Source of the DNA: Adineta steineri
Taxonomy: Eukaryota > Rotifera > Eurotatoria > Adinetida > Adinetidae
Assembly: GCA_905250115.1 (NCBI GenBank)
Contig: CAJNOI010000137.1
Location: forward strand, 71,928-135,927
Direction of reading: 5' to 3'
DNA: 64,000 bases
Shown here: positions 23,692 through 35,494 of the stretch, piece by piece
Position numbering within the stretch: the stretch's first letter is position 1
Layout: every line of letters starts with the position of its first letter
The notes under the pieces: model-generated
Databases searched by the model: none
Told to the model about the DNA's origin: nothing
Seen by the model: the letters and a program-made list of their open reading frames with translations, nothing else
Position numbers and translations under genes: made by a program

Positions 23692-25762
23692 ATGATTCCG
23701 ACGCATTTCTGTCTTTTTATTGTATTTAATCTATTATATTATTCACGTAAGTTTTCTTTTTTGTTTTGTATTAGAAAAAGTTATTTAATTTTTGAGATTT
23801 GCTTTTTTTAGACGCATTACAATCAGGTTATACATGTGAAACATCTGTAACATTAACATGTCCTTCGTCAAGAAAAATGGTCATTCTTGAAGTAACTTAT
23901 TCATCAAAATGTCCAGATGTAAATGAACAATCAAACGGTACTTCAATTTATCCACCAGCTCGTTGTATTGGTTATTATCGTGAACAAGCAAGTACGCAAT
24001 GTAATGGAAAATCTAGATGTACTATAGATAATAATGCGGATCAACGTCCAGCTTTTTTTGTTGGAAAACAAGCAAATTGTGCATTTAAAGGTCAAAGTAT
24101 AAATATTGAATATTCATGTATTCCTGGTAAAACTAAGAGATAAATAGTTTCTTCTATTTTTATTAAAATCATGAAAAATTCGTTTAGATTTCTACTCAAG
24201 TAAATTACCTCGTATTGATATTTGTTCATTACAATCTCTTGACGAGATCAAAGAAGGTTTTATTCATACGCCAAATTATCCAGATACTTATCCGAATAAT
24301 TTATCATGTTTAAAGAAAGTACCCGAACCAGAAGCTGGTCATCGGTGAGTTATTTAATTGAGTTATTATGCTCGAATATGAGTAATTATTTTTCATTAGA
24401 TTAAAAATTTTTGCAGTTGATTTTAATGTTGAAAGTGTTAGTGTCATTCGTTCTACAAATACAGTAAAACTTAATGATTGGTTAGAAATCAATGATAATG
24501 GAGAGAAATTCTATGATACACGTCCGCCATATACTCTTTTATTTGATGATGTTATTGAAGCTTCATTATTATTTAAATCTAATATGGCTAATACAAAACA
24601 ATCATATAATGGATTTTTACTTTACTTCATTGGTAAAATAATTTTGTTATACGTATATTAAGATAAAGAATAGCTAATGTTCGTAGAGCCTAGTAGAGTA
24701 CTATACTAGAGTATACTCCACTCACTGATCAGATAAAGCGAATGGAAGTTATTTTCTCCTTTTAAATCGACTATTAAAATTTAAATCACGATTTTAGCAC
24801 TATAATCTCCATTAATAATGTTTCCTAAGAGACAACGGTGAGTATGCCAGTCAACGATATAAATAAAAAAGAAAAAAAGAATTTGGTAATTCCCATACAA
24901 CTATTAGATTATGTTTCATTTGAATTGTTAACTGTGTAACTCACGTCCGCTGCGATTAGAGATATATATTAAAGAAATTTTCTTTTTTGTTGAGTTCTAT
25001 CAAAAGACATATGGGTGATTGGATATCTCACTTTATGTTTATCTGAAATACTTAATAAGTGTTAAGTATCATTAACGATCATCACTATTACACATAAATT
25101 AAACTTTTAGTTACATCAGTTCGCCGTTCTCGACCATCAACAACAAAAACGACAACTACAATCATAGAAACGTTTGCCAATGAAGATTCAACAATTATCA
25201 TTCAAGAAAAAATCTCAGCACTTAAAATAGATAACCAACGAAGTAGTAAGTGAAATCAAATTTTTATAATACAAATTACTAAATTTATTATGTATTTTAG
25301 ACAATACTGGTTTACTTTTACTTGTTGTTCTTCTGTCTAGTATTCTTGTCATTATTCTCTGTGCCTTCTTACTATACAGACGGTAATTAATTGAAAACAA
25401 ATTTTTCTTTGCTATCAAATCATTTCTTTAGTCGTAATGATCGTCGTATTCGTTATTTAACTGAAACATTTAATTCTTTCATGTCAAAACGAACAAAACC
25501 TGTGAAATTTGATTCATCAGAAAATAGTGATGAAACCGATGTGAATTTAAAATTTGATTTATCATCAGCAAGCAGTAATGAGAAATCGCCTTCAAAACAT
25601 ACAATTAAAAACGTACAAAATTCTGATCATATCTATTCACAAGATCCATTGGAAAATAAAAATTCATTACAAAAAAATGATGACAAATCCGATATATATG
25701 AATATATTGATTATGACACTGTTAATCACCAAATTATTAAATCAAATCAAAATATTGTATAA
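23692..25762 (+). CDS. Single-pass receptor: SUEL-type lectin, CUB, TM, tyrosine-rich tail (7 exons)
   Basis: Exons inferred at 23692-23746, 23812-24126, 24188-24344, 24400-24632, 25111-25245, 25301-25382 and 25432-25762. Phases are consistent and give 435 residues. Residues 1-18 are a signal peptide. Residues about 22-122 are a galactose-binding SUEL/Gal_Lectin domain (YTCETSVTLTCPSSRKMVIL .. CNGKSRCTIDNNA .. INIEYSC). About 133-238 is a CUB domain (GFIHTPNYPDTYPNNLSC .. FLLYF). A Thr-rich juxtamembrane segment follows, then a membrane helix at about 301-322 and a cytoplasmic tail of about 110 residues with an acidic cluster of tyrosines (DIYEYIDYDTV). The architecture implies glycan binding outside and possible phosphotyrosine signalling inside; the signalling role is inference. 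The intron at 24633-25110 is long. Confidence 0.85.
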
Positions 25763-28700
25763 TCTACGTAGATATTGGCACTTTTCTTTGTGAATATGTA
25801 TACATCATATATTTCGTGAACAGTGTATTTTTTCATCTTTAGCCTCATAAATATTTGTGACCAATTTTTAGTGTANNNNNNNNNNNNNNNNNNNNNNNNN
25901 NNNNNNNNNNNNNNNNNNNNNNNNNNNNNNNNNNNNNNNNNNNNNNNNNNNNNNNNNNNNNNNNNNNNNNNNNNNAAAGAACACTCAGACAAATCGTATG
26001 ACAGTAAATTACTATAATTATCTTTTTTAAGTTTTTTTCTCTTGAAATATTTTCCCTCACTTTTTCAAAAATCTGTCAAGAATTTTTTTATTTGAAAAAA
26101 CTCATTTATTACTAAATAAGAAAAAAACGAGAAATAATATAATTTTCTTAAAATAAAATTTAATGTAAATATATTTTATGCTTGAATAAAATCAAGCATC
26201 AAAAGATCTAAATAACATATTGAATAGGATATTGTCAATGATTGATCAAAATCATTTCTTATTGATTTACAAAAGACTTGTCATTAGACATTAAATTTAT
26301 ATCGATCACTTTTTTATATTTATAATTAACAAACAAAAAAATGTTAAGATCTTATTTAAAACTGATTAATATTTCTAACTACGTTCTTAATTTCTTTTTC
26401 TCTTGATCTTCATGTACTATATATATATATGCGTAATTTCAGTATCGGATATCCCAGAATCTAATTGATCTATTCTCTGTTCTATATCTAAAACAGAATA
26501 TTGACGCAAATTAATAAAAGGTCAATGAAAAATGCATAAAAAACATGCTAAAAAACCTATATCAATGACAAGAAAATAAGCAAAATTATATTAATATCTA
26601 TTCTTTTGCAGAATGTCTCAAGAAAAATGTTTGAAAGGTCAATTCTGTCATCAGACACTAATTGATTTTTATGCTATAAAAATCATTCTTTTATTCACAT
26701 ACTAAATCATAATTATAATTCACACAAAACTTGAAAACCAATCTTCTTTAGATTTTAATAAGTGTTATATATCTATTGTTAGTAATAATGACATAATGGT
26801 AATTTAATCTTGAAATATAAGAATAAAATTGCATATCGTTTGATTTCCTGACAAATTTCAATGCGTCATATTTTCATTATACTTCAACAAAGAAAATTGA
26901 ATATACAACCGGAATAGATTTTTCTATTACCTCAAGTTAAATAACCATATTGTATCGAATGATTTTAATTTTAAGAATAAAATATATGCATTGTCTCATA
27001 TATATATAATACCTTCGTTTGTGTGACAGTTTAATTATCCAATATGAACATTTAAAATATTCAATTTTTAATAGTAATTATTTGTAATATAAAAGTAATT
27101 AATATTACAAATATAAATGAAATTTCACACTTAAAAGAAGAAAAATTATACAATGACGTAAATTGAGTTTCCTTCTTTTTGCTCTATAAAGTAAACCGTT
27201 GAATAAAAAAGATTTTTTTTATATAAATAAAGGTCAGGTCAGATGGTGTATCTATGTCAGACTTAGTAAAGATTGTTTATTATTTTGTCTATGGAAAGTC
27301 CGAAAAGATTCAACTCGAAGTTATTTTTATATATATCATTGTTTCGAACAAAAATCTATTCAGTTTATATTTTCTTTTTTTCTATTCTTTATGTCTCGTT
27401 CTCATTTCTATATATTCATAAACATCTAGAAGCTTTTCATAATCTGATAAAGATGCTGTATATGAATAGAAAATAAATTAACCAAATCAATTCTTAACAT
27501 ATTTAGTTCTAGATATTTATATCACTTAAGTGTCAATAACAAGATTCATATTATCATTTCGAAGAAAAAATTACTAATGCATATCATATAAATAGATGAA
27601 GATATATAAAATTCTCATCGATTCAATTCATCTATATAATATTACGTTGTTGATTTAATATTTCATTAGTTTTCTATGATCAAACATTAAAACCTATTAG
27701 AAAATTTTTGTCAACATATCAAAGTATTTTATGTTCCTAACTTAATTTTTCAATTAACGAGATATTATTACGGTAAGATCAGGGAATTATGAAACAACCT
27801 ACTTCCTATGGCTTGAATAATATTATGTTGTATCAAATCGATAGAGAATAAAAATGATTAATGTATTCAAGTTGACTAAAATATGAAAACAAAATTACTT
27901 ACCGATCACAACTGAATAAGATTCTTTTTGTCAAGTGCAAGAATAAAACATAAAATCGATCGGATGTACCTGAAAGTATTAAAAATTCTTTTGTATTTAA
28001 CCTAAATAATACTATGTTGTATCCGATCAGTAGCGATGGAATTAGTTGTTGTATTCTAAGAGATTAAAACCAGAAAAATACTAGTTAATTACATATGCAC
28101 AAGGTTTTCTTATCTCTTGCTCGAACAATATATAAGCAATTCTCTCATAACCTTTACGACATATCAGATAATGTTATACTTTGCTTCAATGGTCATTAGA
28201 AAAATCTGACTATTTTGAAAAATAAATGAAAAATATATTTATTTTAATGTAAAAAAGTATCATTTTCCTTTTCTGATGGCAAAAAAGCTGAACTCACGTG
28301 TACCTATCTCACTTCGAATGTAAAATGTTCTTTTATTATAAATGTTTTTCAAGCTGCTCTCATGTGCTTGAACGCGCACAAGAATATATTGATAAGTACT
28401 TACTTGCATATCATATTGGAAAGCGTCTTTAAGTGAATTTATTATTACTAGCTGCTTATAATGGCTTAAAATTCGAATACATAAACATCTAGAAATACTT
28501 TTTAATTGTAGAGCTATGTTCTGATATCTGTAAAAACTTTATATACATGATTTAAAATATTTATAAGTTAGCATGTGCACTTCAATTTTTACATCAGTTA
28601 TCATTCAACCATTTAGTTTTAAATAAAGCTAAACGTTCAGTACAAAAACTCTAATACTTAATCCATGAACTTTCAATTTTCAAGTTGAAACAATAAATTG

Positions 28701-28830
28701 ATCTCTAACTAATTTGATTGCTCCACTGTTATTAGCCGTTCTGATGTCATACAAGCTCATCAGATTTATTGACAATATATAGCATCATTCATATTCAGCT
28801 TTGAAATACAGGTGAAAGTTTAATTGCTTC

Positions 28831-28879
28831 GGGTGTGGGTGTGACTAAAACTCTATTTTTTATCAATATCGGCACCCAC
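28831..28879. repeat. Weak telomere-like hairpin
   Basis: GGGTGTGGGTGTG followed 30 bp later by CACCCAC. It is the most decayed of the paired copies and is listed because its orientation agrees with the family. Confidence 0.45.
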
Positions 28880-29510
28880 TCATAAACTGAAGATATAGCA
28901 TTGCTACTAGCTATTATATATAATGTTTACTCCACTACACATACTATTGCTCAGTAGTATTCATATAAATGTGCAAGGATGTTATTTTTTGTATCAACAC
29001 ATCTCACATCAACTATAACTTAGACATAGGAGTAAAAGGAAAGGAAAATGAATAGATAAATATATCAGTGTCTTTAGATAAAAATGAAAAAAACAAGATG
29101 TTTCATTGACAAAGGAATTCAAAAATAGTTCAGAAAAGATTACACATGTATTTTAACGATAATTATTACGTTATAATATTGAGTAAATTTCAAGATGAAA
29201 TATTAATTTCACATATTTATTTTAATTTATCCCTTCCAAAGCATAAAAAATTTAAAAGATAATCTGATAAACTATTAAATATGATTCAATATTAATATAA
29301 AATGAAACAGTAAAACAAATGCATTACATTAATACATAATATTAGTCATATATTTTAAAATTAACTAATATTATTAATACAACACATTTATTCAAATTTT
29401 TTACTTACAATTGGTATTAATCATAATTTTAGTCCTATCTAAGAGTTCGAACATATACAAGAAAATATCAATTTGTATATGTCCTTGACTTCTACATGAT
29501 ACTTATGTAT

Positions 29511-29543
29511 ATTATATATATATATGTATGTATGTATGTATGA
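29511..29543 (+). repeat. TA / TATG microsatellite
   Basis: A run of TA dinucleotides leading into four or so GTAT/TATG tetranucleotide units. A simple repeat with no further structure. Confidence 0.8.
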
Positions 29544-29649
29544 CATAGTCGTGATATATTAGTTACTTAACATGAAACTAATCTAAACTATTAGAGAATA
29601 CAGATTGGCTATATAGTAATACAAAACATGAAGATACACTTTAGTAACT

Positions 29650-31264
29650 AATTTGTCTAACGGAAATGAGATAACATTTCATACTATCGATGAAGTCATT
29701 TTTATTTTTCTATATCTACGTAGGCGTACTTTAGTTTTACAGCTGTCGATTAGTAATGGAAATTGGTTGTTAAAATATTATTACTGTAAGATTGGCATAT
29801 ATTTTTAACGCTCAAGATTAAATTTAGGAAGAGAAGCAAATAACAAAAACAAATATAAATGACTCATTGAATTAATTATTATTCAGCATAAAAAACATTT
29901 GTATTATATGCCTCACGGTAATTGTCTAATGGATTATATTGAGCAACAATATACATATTTTTATCTTGTTTATCAAATACATTTTCAATATCTGATATTT
30001 TTGTATCTTTTCAAAATAATTTGTATAAAATGAGCTGTATTAGATACAGAATCTGTTTGAGCAAAATCATAATCTAGAATTTTCTTATACCATAATTGTG
30101 TTATTTGATTATCTTGAAAGAATAATTAAAACTAATCTTTAATTATCCTCAAATTTTAACTGAGCTATTATTAATGCTTTTTTCATATAAAATTCATCGT
30201 TGATGATTATATTAATGAATATAATATATTATCTTTCTTACAAATCCTTGTTTCATAATCAACAAAAACTCTACTATTTGTCTCATAGATTTTTCTATGC
30301 TATATTTTTTATACTTTTCACTATCTCTAAAAATCATATTGTTAACAACAATGATCAATATTTTTACTAACAAATCAAAAAATATTTTGACTTAAAATTC
30401 TTTTCTTTATTTATTCAATTCAAAAAGATTGCACTTAATGTTCATATTTTGTATCGAAAATATAGTGTAGATAATAATAATTACCATACCTCTAATAATA
30501 TCTATCTACATGTATATGTGAAGCATATATGTATTATTTATTTTATGGCAAGATAATTATAAAAGACTAATTAGTAGTTTAGATTTAATTAATAAATCTT
30601 GTGAACATATACTGTAAAATAAAATGTTGTCTTAATATTTTCGCAATTTTTCTTCAATTATCTACTGCATTAAAATACTTCGCTTATATCAAAATATGAT
30701 GATTGAAATTCTTTACAAAATTAAATATAGTTTGATTCAGAACTAATTTTATATATATGTTAGAAAAAAATAGATAATCAATAAAAGACGCTTGCATATC
30801 TATATATGTATTATTACTGAGAAAATCATTTTAAAATTATCTATCAGTTTTTATGAATAATATTATATTATTATTATATAAGAGCACATGTAACAACTGA
30901 TTTTTGACTATTGATTGAAGTAATTATTTGACATTAGTTTCTTTCAGATTATATTCAATAAGACAAAATTATTAATACAACAGTGAGCTTTATTGAAAAT
31001 ATTTCTGTTAGATTTTGTTTGAATTAATAGTTTTACTAAGTTAATTTCTATTTATTTGAACATTAAATATTCGAATAAATTCAATTTATAAAATCTTTCT
31101 ACTTTTGGGTATATAACATATTTTTATTAATAAAAATAGATATGATAGTGATAATAATAAATATAATTGTAGGTTTATATTTAAATCTTTGAATTATTAT
31201 AGTAGATTTTAAATTTCATTTAGATAATTATCTAAACACAAATTTGTCTTAAATTAATATATAT
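29650..31264 (+). repeat. Left arm of a 7.9-kb imperfect palindrome
   Basis: This arm is the inverse of 35828-37590. At the outer end, ATTTGTCTAACGGAAATGA matches inverted TCATTTCCATTAGACAAAT. At the inner end, AAACACAAATTTGTCTTAAA matches inverted TTTAAGACAAATTTGTGTTT. Many intermediate blocks agree, with frequent substitutions and small indels. Both arms carry the same CAP-domain pseudogene. The spacer is about 4.56 kb. Confidence 0.8.
29879..30117 (-). pseudogene. CAP/SCP-domain gene remnant (left arm)
   Basis: Minus-strand reading gives QITQLWYKKILDYDFAQ, then TAHFIQIILK where CAP proteins have GHFTQxVWK, then after one frameshift NMYIVAQYNPLDNYREAYN and a stop at 29879-29881. The order matches the second half of the CAP superfamily (GAPR-1/PR-1 type): the HFTQ motif, then the YxPxGN segment. 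The frameshift and the loss of the Trp mark it as a pseudogene. Upstream exons are not recognisable. Confidence 0.65.
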
Positions 31265-32809
31265 TTAAGATAATTTTATAAGAATTTTCTTTTATATAAA
31301 AAACATTAACTCATATGCATTAATATTTATTATTATTATTAATGGTTATATAAGATAAGAATTACAGTTGACGTATGAATAAACTATCCTTTTGTAAAAT
31401 TCTAAAATAATCAATCACTTGTATTCTTTTGTAAAAACGGATAGTAAAATGTGCAGCGCAGATGGTCATTAAAAATATTCGTTTATATTTTGTTTTTTTT
31501 GTTCTGTTCTGTTCGCTTTCATTAGTTATACTTCATTAGTTTTATATTCTCTTTCGTATCATTTTTTATCACTATTTGCGCACTGCAATTATATTACATG
31601 AATAATACGCATGATTTTGCGAAGGTAAATACATAACATAATGCAAAATAAAAATAAAAATATCCATTTGTACACTGATAAAATACTGAAAAAGTTAGAT
31701 AATTCTACACTAACAATGAACTTTTGATTTTTATTCAAGTTGATTTCAATCGTAACATCACTGCATGATTTTTTCTGAAAATATACTGATTTGAGTAGGA
31801 AATTATTATTATTAAGCTAAAGTATTAGTATTAATCATTTCGTTTGTTTGCTTGTATAGTATGCATGATTGATTCTCAATCTTCCCTTCATATTAAAGAT
31901 ATACCCAATCAGTTATAATTCATTGAAAATTTGTGATTCCAGTCAACTATAATCCTGCTTTGATTGCATGCTTAAGTCGAAAATTATGTTAAAAATACGA
32001 TCGGTTTCAACAATTTTACAAAAGCAATATGTCGCCCAGATATTTTTGAAATTTTCACATTTAACAAATAGCTCATCTGACATAGTACTAAACCAAAACA
32101 AAAGTTAGATTAAATCAATTTATGTCTTAACTGAAACATTTTTTAAATCTGAACATTATAAGTCGTTAAAGTATACTATGAGACAACTGTTTCCTTTGTA
32201 ATTATATTAAAATAATTACAAAATGTTCGTCTTTATCTATCAGAAAATAATCATATTGAGGATTTTTACAATCGTAACATACGATAGTCGCTCAAAAGAT
32301 AGTAAACAAACATCGTTCAATTCCAGGCACCGCCCCAAATACAATCATCCTCCAAATGCAATCATCGTCGTCTATTTCGTTAATTTAAGAAAACAAATCG
32401 ATTACTCATATTTCGATTACCTACCTATACTGAATATAAGTAATATGCGTTACATACACAAGAGAAAAATAAAAAATATGCGCTATTACTTCTATTTTGT
32501 TGCTTGCTTGCTTGTTTTTTTCATGATATAGAAGAAAATAATGACGAAATAAAAGGATATTTTATGGATGAATAAATCGTATATACAGAAAATATTAATG
32601 TGTATACTCTTCACATATTCGTTTAGATATTTATTTTCATTTTTATTCACATTACGTATATTTGATTACTCCTCTTCGATTTCTATCGTGTTTGAATATC
32701 TTTTCAAGGTAAATATTTCTATACCATTTGTATTTAGTTTATATCCTAACCATGATTACGTATTCTATGAGCTCTTCTACCCTTTAAGGCTGCATCCTCA
32801 ATAACAGTT

Positions 32810-33170
32810 GTCTCTCGGTTCGATCTAGTATTGAGCCATATTAATTATTAAGTATGATTCTATACTCTATATAACTGAATGCTTATTGAAACCCGTCGCC
32901 AGTTTTTAATAGAATTGAGCCTGATGGATTATTAAGTATGATTCTATAGCCTGTATAACTGGGTTTTCAATAAAATTGGCCTCTCGATTGTGACTAGTAT
33001 TGAGCGCAATTCGGTGTTAAGAGAGATTATTTACCCTCTGCGAGTAGGCTATCAACGAAACTAGTTTCTGTGTTATAACTATTATCTAGGATGGTAACAG
33101 TTTAAATCCTATTTTGTACTCTATGTGACTGGATTCTCAAGGAAAATGGAGCCCACGCTTTGACGAATAT
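32810..33170 (+). repeat. Diverged tandem repeat, ~85-bp period, ~4 copies
   Basis: Related blocks such as TTAAGTATGATTCTATACTC / TTAAGTATGATTCTATAGCC followed by TATAACTG and TCAATAAAA-like segments recur about every 84-88 bp. They are separated by GTATTGAGC-like sequence. The last two copies are diverged. No coding signal. Confidence 0.6.
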
Positions 33171-33233
33171 TCTCTCTGGAATAGCTATTTAGTCAGATTT
33201 TGTTGAAGGTCTGGTCATCTTGAGGATGAGTCT

Positions 33234-33285
33234 CGGTGTGGGCACGGCTGCTGTAGTCACCTAGCGTCCACACCCAGCCAACCCT
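33234..33285. repeat. Telomere-like hairpin (diverged)
   Basis: CGGTGTGGGCACGG is followed after a short loop by CGTCCACACCCAGCCAACCC. The G-rich-then-C-rich orientation is the same as the other copies. It lies just outside the CGGAAACC element. Confidence 0.55.
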
Positions 33286-33988
33286 AAGATTTTACTTATA
33301 AGAAGAAACTGCACTCTAAATAAAATCCGTTTCTAAGAAAACCCAAATGAACTCGGAAACCTTCTCGGAAACCCAAAAAGGTTTGCGAAAAGGTTTCCAA
33401 TCTTTTTATAGGTTTTCAATAATACCTTTTAGGTTTCCGAATGTTCGGAAACCGATCAGTTTTCTAGAATACTAAATTCGATGCTCTAAAAGTATTCTGG
33501 AATACCTTTTTTTCGTATCGGAAACCCTATTACCGTCTTCGGAAACCACTTAGGTATTCTAGGAAACCCATGTTGCAAAATAAGTTGATTTGGAACCCGG
33601 TGGAGTATCCGAAAATACCTTTTTTGGTTTTCGAAATATTCTATCGGAAACTCTTTCGGTTTCCGAACTTTATGTATCTGAGAAGGGTATTGTAGAAAAC
33701 CTATATTGGTTTCCAAACTTCATGTATCTCAGAAGGGTTTTGTAGAAAACCCACATTGGTTTTCGAAGTTAAGGAAATGTTTGCAATGGTTTCCACAATA
33801 AGTTAACCTAGCGAACACTATTTCGGAAAAAAATACTTGATACTAGAATGTTCCTTTCTACTGTTTATTTTTCTGAACTTTGAAAGATTTTCAGACAACA
33901 TACAGCGTTGATAAGTTTTGCATAAAATATATAATTATCAGTAAATCATCTTGCATATCAATATATTCAAGGAATCTAAAACTGCTTC

Positions 33989-34393
33989 ATGTTGTCGAAA
34001 TATTCTAGACTTATCGTTATATTTTTAAATGAAAAACAACATCAGTCAAATTGTATTCGAAAATTTTGTAAAGAATAGAACATTGAACTTCAAGATAAAC
34101 CTTCATCATCACCAATCCATTGTCTTGAAGAAATAGAAAATGTTGATCCACCATTAAATAAAGAAACTGAACAAAATGACGAGAATTTAATTATTGACAA
34201 GAAACAAGATAGTCCTACAGAAATAATAAATATGGCTCAAATAATTCAAACAGAACCAATGTCAATTGATACGCAAATCAATCATAAAAGAATGGCAGAT
34301 CAGATAGTTGATGAACAAATATCAGATAATGAAAATGCTCCACCAACAAAAAAACCAACTCGATCAACTCGATCAACTAGTCGCAAATCATAG
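33989..34393 (+). pseudogene. Basic-tailed hydrophilic ORF with one internal stop
   Basis: One continuous frame of 134 codons from ATG at 33989 to TAG at 34391, interrupted by TAG at codon 30 (34076). The C-terminal 100 codons have protein-like, polar composition (IHCLEEIENVDPPLNKET .. MADQIVDEQISDNENAPP) and end in a basic Ser/Thr-Arg tail (KKPTRSTRSTSRKS) like a nuclear localisation signal. No family recognised. Alternatively, TAG at 34076 could end an intron, with translation starting in an exon I cannot see. The position inside a foldback element suggests captured host sequence. Confidence 0.45.
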
Positions 34394-34822
34394 TTGAAAT
34401 GAAAAAAGCAAAAAGCAGAATGAATAAAACTTATTCAATGCTGCTCTCTATTTCTTACTAAAATGAAGGAATTTCTTTTTCACTTCTTACACTAAAAAAG
34501 ATTTTCATTTCCTTCTTTTCTATGTCCTTTTTGTTTTTTTTTATTGATAGACAAGCTTTATTTTAATTGTAGCCTTCCAATAGGAGTCGATCATAAAAAC
34601 ATAACTATTCTTTACTGATACACGTTTTTCATTTAAAAAACTTGTTTCTCCTCATCGTTTCTTTTAATAAAAATTTCTGGTTCTCATTTAACAAACCCTG
34701 TCAGATATTATCAATTAATGATTGTAGCTAAACTATAATTTGACCTCATCTTAACAAGACATTGACCATAAGTAATATATTTTAAAAATGAAAAAAACTC
34801 ATAATCTACTTTTTCTCTTTAG

Positions 34823-35392
34823 ATTTCTTTTCATTCCAAAATGTTCATATATTTGGTAAATTATGTTTCTTTCAAATTAAAGATATTAATATTCTACCTT
34901 TTCTATTTAGGCTTATATTTTTATTCAAAGATATTCATGTTTAGTAAGTTATATATCTTAGAAGTTAAAGATAATAAATCTTCTCCTTTTCTATTAAGAA
35001 TTGGATTTTCATTCAAAGATATTCGTATGTGTGGTAAGTTATGTAAATAAGAAAATTAAAAATAATCATTCTTCTGCTTTTTATTTAGGATTCAATTTTC
35101 GTTCATTGATATTTATACACTTGGTAAGTTATATAAATAAGAAATTAAATATAATAAATCTTATGCTTTTTTATTTAGAATTAGATTTTCATTCCAGCAT
35201 ATTCATATGTTTAGTAAGTCATATTTTTTTAAAATTAAAAATAAAAAAACCTTCTTTTTTATTTAGGGTTAGATTTTCTTCTGAAGATATTTACGCACTT
35301 GGTAAGTTACATAAATAAGAAATTAAATATAGCTATTATTCTTCTTTTTTTATTTAGGATTTCACTTTTGCTCAAAGATATTCATCCACTTG
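34823..35392 (+). repeat. Tandem array of seven splice-framed mini-exon-like units
   Basis: Seven units with an 88-91-bp period. In each, a 33- or 35-nt core is preceded by TTTATTTAG-like acceptor sequence and followed by GTAAGTTAT-like donor sequence. Cores: 34823-34855, 34911-34943, 34999-35033, 35089-35123, 35179-35213, 35267-35301 and 35358-35392. The spacers are 53-56 bp, the normal intron length here. Translated in one phase, the 35-nt cores give related peptides of the type IRFSFKDIHxL (IGFSFKDIRMC, IQFSFIDIYTL, VRFSSEDIYAL). This may be an array of duplicated or mutually exclusive exons, or a satellite that resembles them. No upstream exon was identified. Confidence 0.7.
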
Positions 35393-35445
35393 GTAAGTTA
35401 TACATTTTAAATTAATAATTATGATTTTATTTTCATTTATTATAG

Positions 35446-35494
35446 TGCTTCGTGTGGAATTTCGCAAATCTTTGGTCGACAGAACCAGCTAAAG
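35446..35494 (+). other. Exon-like block following the mini-exon array
   Basis: It begins after TTTATTATAG, 88 bp from the acceptor of the seventh unit, and ends before GGTAGTA. The sequence differs from the mini-exon cores and is more GC-balanced (TGCTTCGTGTGG..AACCAGCTAAAG). It is open in at least two frames. It could be the constitutive exon downstream of the array, or an unrelated end of the tandem repeat. Confidence 0.35.

Larger units (their letters stand above)
25763..29649. other. Gene-poor 3.9 kb with 100-N gap
   Basis: No gene supported. It contains an assembly gap at 25876-25975, a weak telomere-like pair (GGGTGTGGGTGTG at 28831, CACCCAC at 28873) and a TATG microsatellite near 29511-29543. 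Short ORFs near 27199-27476 have no ATG context, family similarity or splice support. Confidence 0.5.
31265..33311. other. AT-rich palindrome spacer, first part
   Basis: No gene supported. ORFs at 32223-32531 and 32568-32804 are AT-rich open frames without motifs. The stretch ends with a diverged tandem repeat and a telomere-like hairpin, listed separately. Confidence 0.45.

Noticed and set aside
25876..25975. Possible structural break at the N run
   Set aside because: Exactly 100 N is a default scaffold gap size; nothing can be said about the missing sequence.
27199..27476. Two overlapping Phe/Tyr-rich ORFs
   Set aside because: The composition is that expected from AT-rich noncoding DNA, and no family signature is present.
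32223..32804. Two ORFs of 102 and 78 codons
   Set aside because: No motif, no homologous counterpart in the other part of the palindrome and no splice context.
34841..35318. Long overlapping plus-strand ORFs across the tandem array
   Set aside because: They read through the intron-like spacers and repeat the same AT-rich peptide; they follow from the tandem repeat and are not independent genes.
34823..35392. Possible CRISPR-like array
   Set aside because: The period is regular, but cores and spacers both diverge gradually, and the genome is clearly eukaryotic with splice signals at each boundary.
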